Of a stretch of DNA of 43,247 bases, positions 10,114-19,309 are shown piece by piece. This DNA comes from an uncultured Candidatus Melainabacteria bacterium (GTDB lineage Bacteria > Cyanobacteriota > Vampirovibrionia > Gastranaerophilales > Gastranaerophilaceae): contig CASLVD010000008.1 of assembly GCA_949398305.1 (NCBI GenBank), positions 1 through 43,247 on the forward strand, given 5' to 3'. Both the position numbers and the translations under genes were made by a program. The notes under the pieces are model-generated. The model saw nothing but the letters and a program-made list of their open reading frames with translations, did no database searches and was not told the DNA's origin. Position 1 is the first letter of the stretch. Each line of letters begins with the position of its first letter.

Positions 10114-10271
10114 TTTTATACTCCTTTTTTATGATAAACCTTGTGAAAATATTTTTTGTTAGTATTTAAAAATAATAATGTTAAAATATATTAAGGTAAA
10201 AGTAGTTAATATCGCAAAAAATTTGCTTGAGGATTTTTCATGTTTTCAAATAAAAAATACTAAAGGTAGAT

Positions 10272-11780
10272 ATGATATCAAGTATAAATAATATTAGTTT
10301 AGCTTCTAATGTATATAATAAGCGTACAAGTAATCCCCTGTCTGTTTTAAGTTTTAATAAGGGATTAGCTGCTGATACTGTCTGTTTTACCGGGAAATCA
10401 CCGGCTTCAACATATAAAACTGTGTTTGAATATTTAGCTGCTGAAATTTTAAGCAGTAATAAACGATATCATGTCGGCGGAGAAAGGATTTCTGCAAGTA
10501 AGATAGGTGCAGCTGTTCAATCTTTATTTAATGAAGACAGAATGTTTTTACCGTTTAAATATAGTGTAAGTGAAAAGATTAAGTGGAAAAGTTATATACC
10601 GCAAGATATTAGGGAGTTTTCAATCGGGAAAATTAATGAAGCCAGAACGGAAAGAATGGAAGTTTGGCGTACTTTTTTGAAATATTTAAGAGCTCCGGGG
10701 GATACATCACTTGTTGTCAAAAACCCTGAATTAGTAAATAAAATTGGAAATGATGATTCAATAAGACTTGTTATATGGAATGCTGTAGCAAGCGAGTTAA
10801 AAGAAAGCAACCGACATATACCTGTTCCTTTTGATGAAAAAGCGTTGTTAGAAACAATAAAGGGTTTTGAGAAAATTGACCCTAAAGATAGAACAGTTCG
10901 CTGCGCATCCCCATCTTTTATAGAAATGTATACTCATAGGCTTCGTGATAATTTACTTATGGATTTGGAACTTTCTGATAACAAAGCTGTATGGGTCAAG
11001 GTTCCTTCTATAAAACATGATGTTGTTCATAAAGAGGAAAATATAAGAATGCTTGAAATCTTAAGCTGCCGCAACTGGTGTACACGTTCAAGTGTAGATA
11101 AGGCTGAAGCGGCATTAGAAGATGGTGATTTTTATATTTATTTAGAACGCGGAAAATCTAATCTCTGGGAACCTTTGGTTGGTATGACTTCATTAAGAGG
11201 GAAAATTGACCAGATTCAAGGTATAGAAAATAATAATATTGTTCCGGTAGGTTTGGTAGATGAAATAAAGACATTTATAAATTCAAGAAATCTGAAAATT
11301 CATTCAGGTATTACTGATGAAGGTCCAAAGGCTTCACAAGCATTGATGATAAGTGAAAAATTAAATGAAGTAGTTCCAGAGGTAAAATCCAGTTTTATAA
11401 AAGCAATAAAAGATAATAATTCTTTTGCTATGTTTAAACATTTAGGCATTGATGTAAAATCTTTAAACGATGGAACTCTTAAAATAGGTACTTATCGTCC
11501 GTCTTATGTAATTGATCCAAAAAGTGGAATTACAGTACCTTATTCAATGTTCGGACTAAATGAAGATATTCTGCTTTCTAATGTAAGAGTAATTGATGGT
11601 AATTTGATTTTACATAATAAAAATAAATTATTTAATTCAAGAATAACAAAATTCCCGCCTATGCTTGAAACTGTAACCGGTAAAATTCAGTGTACAACAG
11701 AACAGTATGAACGGTTTAAACCGGATATTGATAGACTTATTGGAAATGATCGTTCAAAACTTGTAATTAAGTACATATAA
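10272..11780 (+). CDS. Hypothetical protein; WCT-motif domain plus C-terminal repeat-like beta domain
   Basis: 502 aa; N-terminal VCFTGKS motif; NWCTRSSVDKAEAALEDGDFYIYLERG...DQIQGIENNNIVP; C-terminal LSNVRVIDGNLILHNKNKLFNSRITKFPPMLETVTGKIQC. Confidence 0.65.
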   Translation: MISSINNISLASNVYNKRTSNPLSVLSFNKGLAADTVCFTGKSPASTYKTVFEYLAAEILSSNKRYHVGGERISASKIGAAVQSLFNEDRMFLPFKYSVSEKIKWKSYIPQDIREFSIGKINEARTERMEVWRTFLKYLRAPGDTSLVVKNPELVNKIGNDDSIRLVIWNAVASELKESNRHIPVPFDEKALLETIKGFEKIDPKDRTVRCASPSFIEMYTHRLRDNLLMDLELSDNKAVWVKVPSIKHDVVHKEENIRMLEILSCRNWCTRSSVDKAEAALEDGDFYIYLERGKSNLWEPLVGMTSLRGKIDQIQGIENNNIVPVGLVDEIKTFINSRNLKIHSGITDEGPKASQALMISEKLNEVVPEVKSSFIKAIKDNNSFAMFKHLGIDVKSLNDGTLKIGTYRPSYVIDPKSGITVPYSMFGLNEDILLSNVRVIDGNLILHNKNKLFNSRITKFPPMLETVTGKIQCTTEQYERFKPDIDRLIGNDRSKLVIKYI

Positions 11781-11873
11781 AAGAAAAAAGGAAGCGGATG
11801 TTTTATTTTCTACTTCCTTTTAGTGTACAGTTTGAGGTAAATGGGGGTATATGTATGTGAAAAATAAGGTGAA

Positions 11874-11897
11874 GTGTTAGACTAGCCTAACACTTAC
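11874..11897 (-). terminator. Perfect 9-bp hairpin overlapping the stop codon of the minus-strand gene; probable terminator
   Basis: aagtgttag-actagc-ctaacactt; a TTATTTTT tract follows on the minus strand. Confidence 0.45.
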
Positions 11898-12882
11898 TGC
11901 GTAAAAAATGAGTTTGTTTTTCGTGATGAGAATTGTTTTTATTATTTCTGTAACCAATTCCTGCACGGTATCCGGATATTGAGTATAATAATGGTAAAGA
12001 TGGCTCTATCCATTTTAATCCGGAAAGCAGAGATACTGTTGCAATATCGTCGGTGTGAAGTCCCAGATCTAACAGTTCCGGTGTTCTTGAACTTTTTTCT
12101 TTTGGGTTGATTAATTTTTTACCAATAAAGTTTGCAATAGTACTACCGCCTATTACTCCAGTGAGAATAATTCCTGTAATCATTCCGATACATCTTGCAG
12201 ATTTTGATTTTATATTGCATTTTTCTAAAATTCCAAGTGCTGCGCCTGCACCGATATTACATAAGAAAATATTTGCGAGGTATTGATATAAACCTTCATT
12301 AATTTTATTTGGAATTTTATTTTTCCAATTTTTTTCCGTAAGTTTATCTGCTATAATTCCTCCTGATATTCCGCCGGCTACAGGAATTGCACCATAGATT
12401 GAAAGCCACCCGATTTCTTTAAAAATATCTTTAGCTTTAATATTTTCCGGTGGCGGAATAAGTTGATTTAAAAATATTCTGTGTTCTTTTGTATTTAGTT
12501 GTGAAATCTCTTTTGGAGAAAGTATTTTTGTTTTTGCTTTATTTAAAATTGTTTTAAAAAAATCTGTTATGTGATTCTTTTCTACATAATTATCAATCAT
12601 TTGAGTATTGATTTTTTTGATTTCAGAGATTGATTTTGCGATTTCTTTTTTAGTAAGAAATGCTGCTATTTTAGGCGCATTTATGGCGGAAATCGCGGTT
12701 GTTGTAAGTATTATGCTTGTTTTTAAACCTGTTTTTATACGCTCATTTTTTGGAGCATCGTTTACTTGTTTTATTAATAACCCTGTTCCTGCAACGGTAA
12801 AAACTGCCGGTACATATTTATTGATTTTTGCGGTTAATAGTGGTTGGTCTAAGAATTTTCCTATAGATGATATTGGGGGCAT
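11887..12882 (-). CDS. Hypothetical multi-pass membrane protein, translationally coupled to a DtxR-family regulator
   Basis: 331 aa; hydrophobic Gly-rich segments (YGAIPVAGGISGGIIA, CIGMITGIILTGVIGGSTIANFIG); start ATG overlaps the stop of the upstream gene (TAATG). Confidence 0.65.
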   Translation of the reverse strand: MPPISSIGKFLDQPLLTAKINKYVPAVFTVAGTGLLIKQVNDAPKNERIKTGLKTSIILTTTAISAINAPKIAAFLTKKEIAKSISEIKKINTQMIDNYVEKNHITDFFKTILNKAKTKILSPKEISQLNTKEHRIFLNQLIPPPENIKAKDIFKEIGWLSIYGAIPVAGGISGGIIADKLTEKNWKNKIPNKINEGLYQYLANIFLCNIGAGAALGILEKCNIKSKSARCIGMITGIILTGVIGGSTIANFIGKKLINPKEKSSRTPELLDLGLHTDDIATVSLLSGLKWIEPSLPLLYSISGYRAGIGYRNNKNNSHHEKQTHFLRSKC

Positions 12883-13310
12883 TATTTTATTTGTTCCTCT
12901 TTATATTTTTGTATTAATTCCGGATGATTTTCATAAAATTTAGTGAGTGATATCATTTTATTCAAGATATTTTGAGAAATAATATGTTCTATTTTGCAGG
13001 CATTTTCTCCAGCTTCATCAGGAGAAATTTCAAGAACATTTTCAAAGAAATTTTTCAGGATATGGTGTTTATCATATACTTTTTTAGCTTCTTCTATACC
13101 TTGTTTTGTTAGTGAAATTGGTTCATAGCTATTATATGTGATGAGTTTTTTTGCAACAAGTTTTGCAAGAGCTTCAGAAACTGATGCTCTTGAAATATTC
13201 ATTTTTCTTGCAAGTTCTGCGCCTTTTAAGATGTTATTATTTAGATACGCAATGTATATTTCTTCTAAATAATCTTCAAGTCCTGATGATATATTTTTTT
13301 CTGTCATGAA
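12882..13310 (-). CDS. DtxR/MntR-family metal-dependent transcriptional regulator
   Basis: Start at MTEKNISSGLEDYLEEIYIAYLNNN (track ORF extends further upstream); HTH KGAELARKMNISRASVSEALAKLVAKKLITY; EISPDEAGENACKIEHIIS. Confidence 0.82.
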   Translation of the reverse strand, partial: FMTEKNISSGLEDYLEEIYIAYLNNNILKGAELARKMNISRASVSEALAKLVAKKLITYNSYEPISLTKQGIEEAKKVYDKHHILKNFFENVLEISPDEAGENACKIEHIISQNILNKMISLTKFYENHPELIQKYKEEQIK

Positions 13311-13326
13311 AACCCTTTCAAAATTT

Positions 13327-13348
13327 ATTGTAAGGCATGCCTTACAAT
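13327..13348. promoter_or_regulatory. Perfect 22-bp palindrome upstream of the DtxR-family gene (candidate operator)
   Basis: attgtaaggcatgccttacaat is its own reverse complement. Confidence 0.75.
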
Positions 13349-13476
13349 TTGTCAAGCTCCCGCCGAGCAGAGGCACGAGCGAAGCGAGAGTAATTTTACA
13401 AATCTCATCTATATGGGGTATGTCAAACCGCGGGTTAAGACATATACTTAATACGTGGGCGAGAGGCAGGTATTTT

Positions 13477-13845
13477 ATGTTAGCACAAACTATCAGAAAT
13501 AATTTAAAAGATATTAATAATCTTAAAATGAGAACTAAGGCTACTAAATTTAGCAGTCTTTTCCAGTCTGCACCAACTGAAATTGAAGAACTTGGGAAAG
13601 AATTCAGAAAAGTTCTTATGAAAGATGGCTTGATTGAAGTTCAGGAAGATGATTCTTTGTTTGATGAAATTCCTGAATATGAAGAGATTTCTGTAGTTGA
13701 AGATATAGATGAAGAAGAAATTGCAGAATATATTGTTGAAAATCCAAATGAAGTTGTAGTGAAATTCCCGATTATTTCAGATATTCAGCTTGACGAAAAA
13801 CTTCCGTTTTTTAAATCGCTGAATTTAAAATTAGCAAGTTTATAA
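13477..13845 (+). CDS. Hypothetical acidic protein
   Basis: 122 aa from MLAQTIRNNLKDINNLK; the track ORF starts at 13306 but its first 57 codons cover the palindrome and a GC-rich leader and look non-coding. Confidence 0.6.
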   Translation: MLAQTIRNNLKDINNLKMRTKATKFSSLFQSAPTEIEELGKEFRKVLMKDGLIEVQEDDSLFDEIPEYEEISVVEDIDEEEIAEYIVENPNEVVVKFPIISDIQLDEKLPFFKSLNLKLASL

Positions 13846-13866
13846 GGTTTAAATATAATTCAAATT

Positions 13867-13897
13867 ATGAGGACTTTTTAAAAGTCCTCATTTTTTG
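13867..13897 (+). terminator. Rho-independent terminator
   Basis: atgaggacttttt/aaaagtcctcat hairpin followed by a T run. Confidence 0.85.
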
Positions 13898-13946
13898 TGT
13901 GTTTATGATAAAATTTCAAAATCGGTTAAATAAGGAGTAATTTTTA

Positions 13947-15575
13947 GTGAATTGTTTCAAAGAAAAATTAGTTAATATAAAAGGTGATTTGTTTGGTGCA
14001 ATAATTGCAAGTATTATTGCGTTTCCACAAGCTTTGGCGTTTGGCGTTGCATCTGGTTTGGGAGCAGGAGCCGGTATTTGGGGTGCTATAATACTATCGT
14101 TTATAGCAGGTGTTCTGGGATGTAATTTACCATTAATTTCCGGACCTACCGGACCGGTTGCAATAGTAACTGCAGTCATTGTGGCGGGAGTTTCGGGCAA
14201 TCTTGCAAACGTAATTCCGATTCTTGTCATGGCGGCATTTTTTCAGATAATTATTTCTTTAACTCCTATTCCAAGAATGATTAAATATGTACCGTATCCT
14301 GTAATTTCAGGGTTTTTGACAGGTATCGGGATGATAATAATAATTTTACAATTGTCTCCGCTATTGGGCGGTGCGGTGCATTCATCAACTATTAAAACTC
14401 TTTTGTATTATCCTGAATTGTTTCGCAGTATAAATATTCAGGCGGCACTTTTGGGTGTTGGTACATTATTTTTACTGTTTTTTACACCGAAATTTATTAC
14501 TAAAATTATTCCGTCACAGCTTTTAGCACTTGTAATTATGACAGGTGTTGCTTATCATTTTGGGCTTGATGTTGAAAAAATTACGGGTGTTAGTTTTTCG
14601 CTGCCTCATGCTTATATTCCGCATTTTACACTTGATTCTGTAATGCGTGATATTCCGGCTGCTTTAACTCTTGCTTTCATTGCAACAAGTGAAAGTTTGT
14701 TAACAGGGATTATAATGGATTCTTTGACTAAGGTAAAACACAATTCAAAGCGCCTTGTTGCATCTCAAGGGATTGGTAACATCTTTTGTGCATTAACGGG
14801 TTCTATGTATGGTACTGCGGCTACTATGCGAAGTGTTGCGGCAGTTAAAGCCGGTGCTTCTACAAGAGTTTCTGCAATATTGTGTTCAATTATCTTAGCT
14901 GTTATTTTGTTTAAATTTACAGGATTTATTTCTCAGATTCCTATTTGTGTGCTTGCAGCAATTCTTATCAAAATCGGTTATGATATTTTGGACTTGAAAG
15001 TAATTAAAGTTTTAAAATATGCGCCGAAAGATGACTTATATGTGCTTCTTGCAGTGTTGTTTTTAACTGTATTTTATAACTTGATTTTTGCGCTTGGCAT
15101 AGGTGTGATTTTGGCGGCAATTTTGTATGCAAAACGTGTTGCGGATAATACGAATATCAAAGTTGTAGAAAAATATAATCCTGCTGATTATACGCCGTTT
15201 GAAACAAAGGTTGAACGTGAATCTCATTATCAAATCAGAATTTTACATATTGACGGACAGTTCTTTTTTGGGTCTATTACACAGATTGTTTCGCATTTTG
15301 ATGAATTATTGGGAACACGGTATATTATTTTGAATTATTCATCAAATTCAGAACTTGATATGTCTGCGATTTTTGCGCTTGAAGATATTATAGTAAGACT
15401 TCAGGCACAAAAAATTAAGCTTTATCTTGTAATTCCGAATGACAAAGTTTTTAATCAGTTAAAATCAATGGAAATTATTTCGCAGATTGGTGAAGATGCG
15501 CTTTTGCAGGATGAAACCGATGCTATAAATAAGGCACTTAGCGAAGCTCATTTGGATTTTTCTGTGATAGAATAA
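13947..15575 (+). CDS. SulP-family inorganic anion transporter with C-terminal STAS domain
   Basis: 542 aa; GDLFGAIIASIIAFPQALAFGVASGLGAGAGIWGAI, SGPTGPVAIVTAVI; C-terminal STAS-like IRILHIDGQFFFGSITQI... Confidence 0.88.
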   Translation: MNCFKEKLVNIKGDLFGAIIASIIAFPQALAFGVASGLGAGAGIWGAIILSFIAGVLGCNLPLISGPTGPVAIVTAVIVAGVSGNLANVIPILVMAAFFQIIISLTPIPRMIKYVPYPVISGFLTGIGMIIIILQLSPLLGGAVHSSTIKTLLYYPELFRSINIQAALLGVGTLFLLFFTPKFITKIIPSQLLALVIMTGVAYHFGLDVEKITGVSFSLPHAYIPHFTLDSVMRDIPAALTLAFIATSESLLTGIIMDSLTKVKHNSKRLVASQGIGNIFCALTGSMYGTAATMRSVAAVKAGASTRVSAILCSIILAVILFKFTGFISQIPICVLAAILIKIGYDILDLKVIKVLKYAPKDDLYVLLAVLFLTVFYNLIFALGIGVILAAILYAKRVADNTNIKVVEKYNPADYTPFETKVERESHYQIRILHIDGQFFFGSITQIVSHFDELLGTRYIILNYSSNSELDMSAIFALEDIIVRLQAQKIKLYLVIPNDKVFNQLKSMEIISQIGEDALLQDETDAINKALSEAHLDFSVIE

Positions 15576-15593
15576 AAGAAAAAAGGAGAAATT

Positions 15594-15803
15594 ATGTTTC
15601 AAGTTTATACATCAACAGATAAGTCAGAATTATCAAAAAACTTAATCGGTGAATTCAAGGATTGGGATGAAGCAATGGACTGTGCAGAGCAAGCAATCGA
15701 AGGTAAAACAGGTATAAGATATATAGTTGAAGAAACAAACGGAATTGTTAACAGCTACGGCGAATTGATAGCATCTGTTGTAGCAGAAAGTGATTTTAAT
15801 TAA
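15594..15803 (+). CDS. Small acidic hypothetical protein
   Basis: 69 aa with good RBS (aaaaaaggagaaattATG). Confidence 0.6.
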   Translation: MFQVYTSTDKSELSKNLIGEFKDWDEAMDCAEQAIEGKTGIRYIVEETNGIVNSYGELIASVVAESDFN

Positions 15804-15863
15804 AAGGCAATTTTTTCTTATATAAATACTTTATAAATATATAGGGGAAATATAAGGAAACAT

Positions 15864-16445
15864 ATGTCATTTTGTTTGAAATTACTGCCTGAAGTATATA
15901 CAGGTATAAAAACGGGGTCAAAATTGTTTGTCAGAAAGACAAATAGTATTTTAAGTCCGTTGAAGGCTGAAACTCTACGTTATAAAACACTCGCTCAATT
16001 ACAGAATGAAATTAAGGCTGCATATCAAGAATATAGCCGCTCTCCATATGTTAATAATTATCTGCGTGAAGGCAGAGAATTGTCACCGCAAGCGCAGCAG
16101 CAGGTTTGGGCATTAAAAGCTGCAATAAATACTGCACCTCCTGTAACAGGAAAGTTTGTAAGAGGATTGATGCCAACTAGAAAACAAGCTTTGACACCTG
16201 AAGTTGTAGAAAATTTTATATTTGAGAATAAAGGATTTACATCTACTGTTCCGATTGAAAATGCAAGTTTTGCCTCTTGTTTTTCTGTCGGAAAAGGTGC
16301 AACTGTTACATTTGATATCAGTAAACCAATGCCGGCTTATAAAGCAAGCAGTTACGAAGTTTTGTTTGATACCAATGCTTTTACACGTGATAAATTCAAA
16401 ATAATTCATGAAGGTGAAAATAATTATCGCGTTGTACAAAGATAG
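15864..16445 (+). CDS. Putative ADP-ribosyltransferase (R-S-E type exoenzyme-like)
   Basis: 193 aa; AAYQEYSRSPYVNNYLREGRELS...LKAAINTAPPVTGKFVRGLMP; NKGFTSTVPIENASFASCF (STS-like motif); SSYEVLFDTNAFTRDKFKIIHEGENNYRVV. Confidence 0.65.
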   Translation: MSFCLKLLPEVYTGIKTGSKLFVRKTNSILSPLKAETLRYKTLAQLQNEIKAAYQEYSRSPYVNNYLREGRELSPQAQQQVWALKAAINTAPPVTGKFVRGLMPTRKQALTPEVVENFIFENKGFTSTVPIENASFASCFSVGKGATVTFDISKPMPAYKASSYEVLFDTNAFTRDKFKIIHEGENNYRVVQR

Positions 16446-16447
16446 AT

Positions 16448-16792
16448 TTAATATTTCATTTTCTCAACAAGTTTTGTATAGCGTTTGTAGTCTTTGCCCC
16501 AGTCTTTCAGTGATTCTAAAACCGGACGAAGACTGCAGCCGATGTCTGTCAGCGTATATTCAACTTTTGGCGGAATCTGAGGGTAAATTTTGCGTTCCAC
16601 AAGTCCGAGTTCTTCCATTTCACGAAGTTTAGATGTCAGGACTTTTTGTGTTATTCCTGTTACCGCTTTTTTTAGTTCGCCAAAGCGTTTTGTACCTGTT
16701 AAAAGTTCGCGGATTATAAGAACTTTCCACTTACATCCAAGCATTTTTAATGTTGTTTCAATCGGGCACTTTGGCAGGTCTTTAGAATTCAT
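16448..16792 (-). CDS. HxlR-family winged-helix transcriptional regulator
   Basis: 114 aa; CPIETTLKMLGCKWKVLIIRELLTGTKRFGELKKAVTGITQKVLTSKLREMEELGLVER. Confidence 0.9.
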   Translation of the reverse strand: MNSKDLPKCPIETTLKMLGCKWKVLIIRELLTGTKRFGELKKAVTGITQKVLTSKLREMEELGLVERKIYPQIPPKVEYTLTDIGCSLRPVLESLKDWGKDYKRYTKLVEKMKY

Positions 16793-16801
16793 TTTTACTC
16801 C

Positions 16802-16842
16802 GTTAGTATATTTTAGGTACTATAAACTATATTTATACTAAC
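16802..16842. promoter_or_regulatory. Inverted repeat upstream of the HxlR gene (candidate autoregulatory operator)
   Basis: gttagtata (16802-16810) and tatactaac (16834-16842), perfect arms. Confidence 0.5.
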
Positions 16843-16868
16843 AGCTTCCTGTAAGGAAATCAACTTTG

Positions 16869-17948
16869 TTAAGCTGATAAATATTCTGACAATTCTTCTG
16901 TGGTAAAATCATATTCGCAAACAGATGCATAACCTGTCGGGAGAATGAATTTTATATATTCATCAGTTGCTTTTTTATCGTTTGTAATTGTTTTTATAAT
17001 TTTATTTTTATCAAATTTTTGAAGCGGTTTGTATTCATATTTTTTGATTAAATCTTCACATAAAAATTTGTATTCTTTATCAATAAGATTAAGATTCAGG
17101 GCAAGTTTCATTGCAAAATTAATCCCTTCAATTACGCATTCGCCGTGGGTGTATTTTCTGTAATTTGTCAGGTTTTCCACAACGTGACCGTAAGTGTGCC
17201 CGTAGTTTAGAATCTTTCTTAAGCCGGATTCTTTTTCATCTTTTTGAACTACTGCGATTTTTAATTCGATACACATTTTTATAAGTTCTTTCAGTGTTAA
17301 AATATCTTTGCTTAAAATTTTTTGATAGTGTTCAGTTAAAAAATTTATCAAATGAGCGTCATTGTCAGGTTCACAGCATTTTTCAATAAACCCGTATTTT
17401 AAAACTTCACCAAGTCCGCTTTTGAATTGTTTTTCATCTAATGTTTTTAAGAAATTAACGTTAATAAAAACGGCTTTTGGCTGGTAAAACGAGCCTATTA
17501 AGTTCTTACCGAATTTTGTATTCACTGCGGTTTTCCCGCCGACAGAGCTGTCTGTAGCTGCAAGCAGTGTTGTCGGGACTTGTATAAAGTTTATACCGCG
17601 CATATAAATAGATGCCGCAAATCCTGAAATATCACCAATTACACCGCCGCCTATTGCAATTATTGCATCTTCTCTTTTTAAATTTTTTGAGAGGGCAAAA
17701 TCTAAAATTTTTGATAGATTTTTATGATTTTTTTGATGCTCTCCATCAGGCAGGACAAGGGTTCTGTCTTTTGGGAAATCTAAAATTTTTGAATATAATT
17801 TGTGAACTTTTTTACTAAAAATTACTATATAATTTTTGTGATTTATTTCATCAAGAATTGATTTTTTTAATTTGTTTAAATCGCTGTTATTTATATAAAT
17901 CGGATAATTAATTTCTTTTTCGCTAATATTTACGGATAAATTAATCAT
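16869..17948 (-). CDS. aroB: 3-dehydroquinate synthase
   Basis: GGGVIGDISGFAASIYMRGINFIQVPTTLLAATDSSVGGKTAVN; start chosen at MINLSVNI (track ORF to 17972). Confidence 0.92.
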   Translation of the reverse strand: MINLSVNISEKEINYPIYINNSDLNKLKKSILDEINHKNYIVIFSKKVHKLYSKILDFPKDRTLVLPDGEHQKNHKNLSKILDFALSKNLKREDAIIAIGGGVIGDISGFAASIYMRGINFIQVPTTLLAATDSSVGGKTAVNTKFGKNLIGSFYQPKAVFINVNFLKTLDEKQFKSGLGEVLKYGFIEKCCEPDNDAHLINFLTEHYQKILSKDILTLKELIKMCIELKIAVVQKDEKESGLRKILNYGHTYGHVVENLTNYRKYTHGECVIEGINFAMKLALNLNLIDKEYKFLCEDLIKKYEYKPLQKFDKNKIIKTITNDKKATDEYIKFILPTGYASVCEYDFTTEELSEYLSA

Positions 17949-18444
17949 GTAAAACTCCTGTAATTTCTTCAACTATTCTATTTGGTGTTTTGTTATTTGT
18001 ATTTATAATTATGGATGCAGATTCGTAATTTTTTTCTCTTATTTTCAGGATTTGCTTAATTTTTTCTACTGACATTTTACCACAAAGAAGCGGTCTTGTC
18101 GTGTTATTTTTTATACGTTCATAAATTATTTCCGGTGAAGTTTTCAGATAAATCACTGTTGAATTATTTAGTAAAAACTTTCGGGTTTCGGGGTTTTCAA
18201 AAGCTCCGCCGCCGAGAGAGATTATTGCATTTTCCGTAATAAAAGAAGATATAATAATTTCTTGTTCAAGTTTTCTGAAATAGTTTTCTCCTTTTTGAGC
18301 AAAAATTTCTGAAATTTTCATATTTTCTTTTTCTTCAATAAGAAAATCAATATCAATGTATTTGATATTTAATTTTTCGGATAAAAGTTTTGCAATTGTC
18401 GTTTTGCCTGAACCCATCATCCCTGTTAATACTATAGTTTTCAT
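17941..18444 (-). CDS. aroK: Shikimate kinase
   Basis: 167 aa; GMMGSGKTTIAKLLSEKLNIKYIDIDFLIEE; SLGGGAF; TRPLL. Confidence 0.92.
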   Translation of the reverse strand: MKTIVLTGMMGSGKTTIAKLLSEKLNIKYIDIDFLIEEKENMKISEIFAQKGENYFRKLEQEIIISSFITENAIISLGGGAFENPETRKFLLNNSTVIYLKTSPEIIYERIKNNTTRPLLCGKMSVEKIKQILKIREKNYESASIIINTNNKTPNRIVEEITGVLHD

Positions 18445-18523
18445 ATTTTCATAATAACATAAATATACTTAACTTTTTTGACTTAAAAGGTTGTTAAGGT
18501 ATTATGAAAAAAAGAGGAAAATT

Positions 18524-19309
18524 ATGTTAAAGAAAATATTAGCGTTATTGATGGTTGTAATGTTTGTTTGTTGCGGCTGCGGTAAAAAACAGGATGAACC
18601 TATGGCAAATGATTTAAATACAATTTTAAAACGGGATAAACTTATTGTCGGTGTTAAGACTGATACTTATCCGTTCGGTTTTCTTGATAAAAAAGGACAT
18701 TATTCCGGTTATGATGCGGCGTTAGCAAGGATTATCGCGCGCGGAATTTTGGGAAGCGATAAAAAAGTTGAATTTGTACCGGTTTCAGCATCAGACAGAA
18801 TGATGAAACTTTATTCAAATGAAGTTGATATGATTATTGCGACTATGTCAATAACTTCTAAACGTCAGGAACTTTTGGATTTTTCTGTGCCGTATCATAC
18901 AGCAGGTCAGGCATTGTTGGTTAAAAAAGGCTCAAGTGTAAAATCTTTGAGGGATTTAAACGGTAAGCGCGCGATTATTGTTTTTGGATCAACCGGTGAA
19001 ACAAGCTTGAGAACGGCAGTTCCAAATGTTGGTGTTATCGGATATAAAAATTATATTGATGCTTATAAGGCTTTAAAAGCCGGTAAAGCTGATGCAATTG
19101 TTGCTGATGATACGATTTTACTCGGGATGTCATTAAAGGATGATAGTGTTGTACTTCTTCCAAAAAAATACACGAAAGAACGTTATGCAGTCGCATTTCG
19201 TAAAGGTATTGAATCGCGTGATTTAATTCGCGCTGTTAATAACGTAATTGATATCGAAACCCGAAAAGGTAATTTGAAAAAATTAAAAGCTGATTACGGG
19301 ATTAAGTAG
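18524..19309 (+). CDS. Amino-acid ABC transporter substrate-binding lipoprotein (SBP family 3)
   Basis: Start at MLKKILALL; lipobox-like FVCCGC; KLIVGVKTDTYPFGFLDKKGHYSGYDAALARIIAR; MSITSKRQELLDFSVPY. Confidence 0.88.
   Translation: MLKKILALLMVVMFVCCGCGKKQDEPMANDLNTILKRDKLIVGVKTDTYPFGFLDKKGHYSGYDAALARIIARGILGSDKKVEFVPVSASDRMMKLYSNEVDMIIATMSITSKRQELLDFSVPYHTAGQALLVKKGSSVKSLRDLNGKRAIIVFGSTGETSLRTAVPNVGVIGYKNYIDAYKALKAGKADAIVADDTILLGMSLKDDSVVLLPKKYTKERYAVAFRKGIESRDLIRAVNNVIDIETRKGNLKKLKADYGIK

Noticed and set aside
11874-11897. Palindrome aagtgttagactagcctaacactt as an IdeR/DtxR operator
   Set aside because: Superficially resembles TTAG..CTAA boxes, but lies at the 3' end of the minus gene over its stop codon, so a terminator is simpler.
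13306-13476. N-terminal 57 codons of track ORF 13306..13845
   Set aside because: They cover the 22-bp palindrome and a GC-rich leader; ATG at 13477 after gagaggcagg is a better start.
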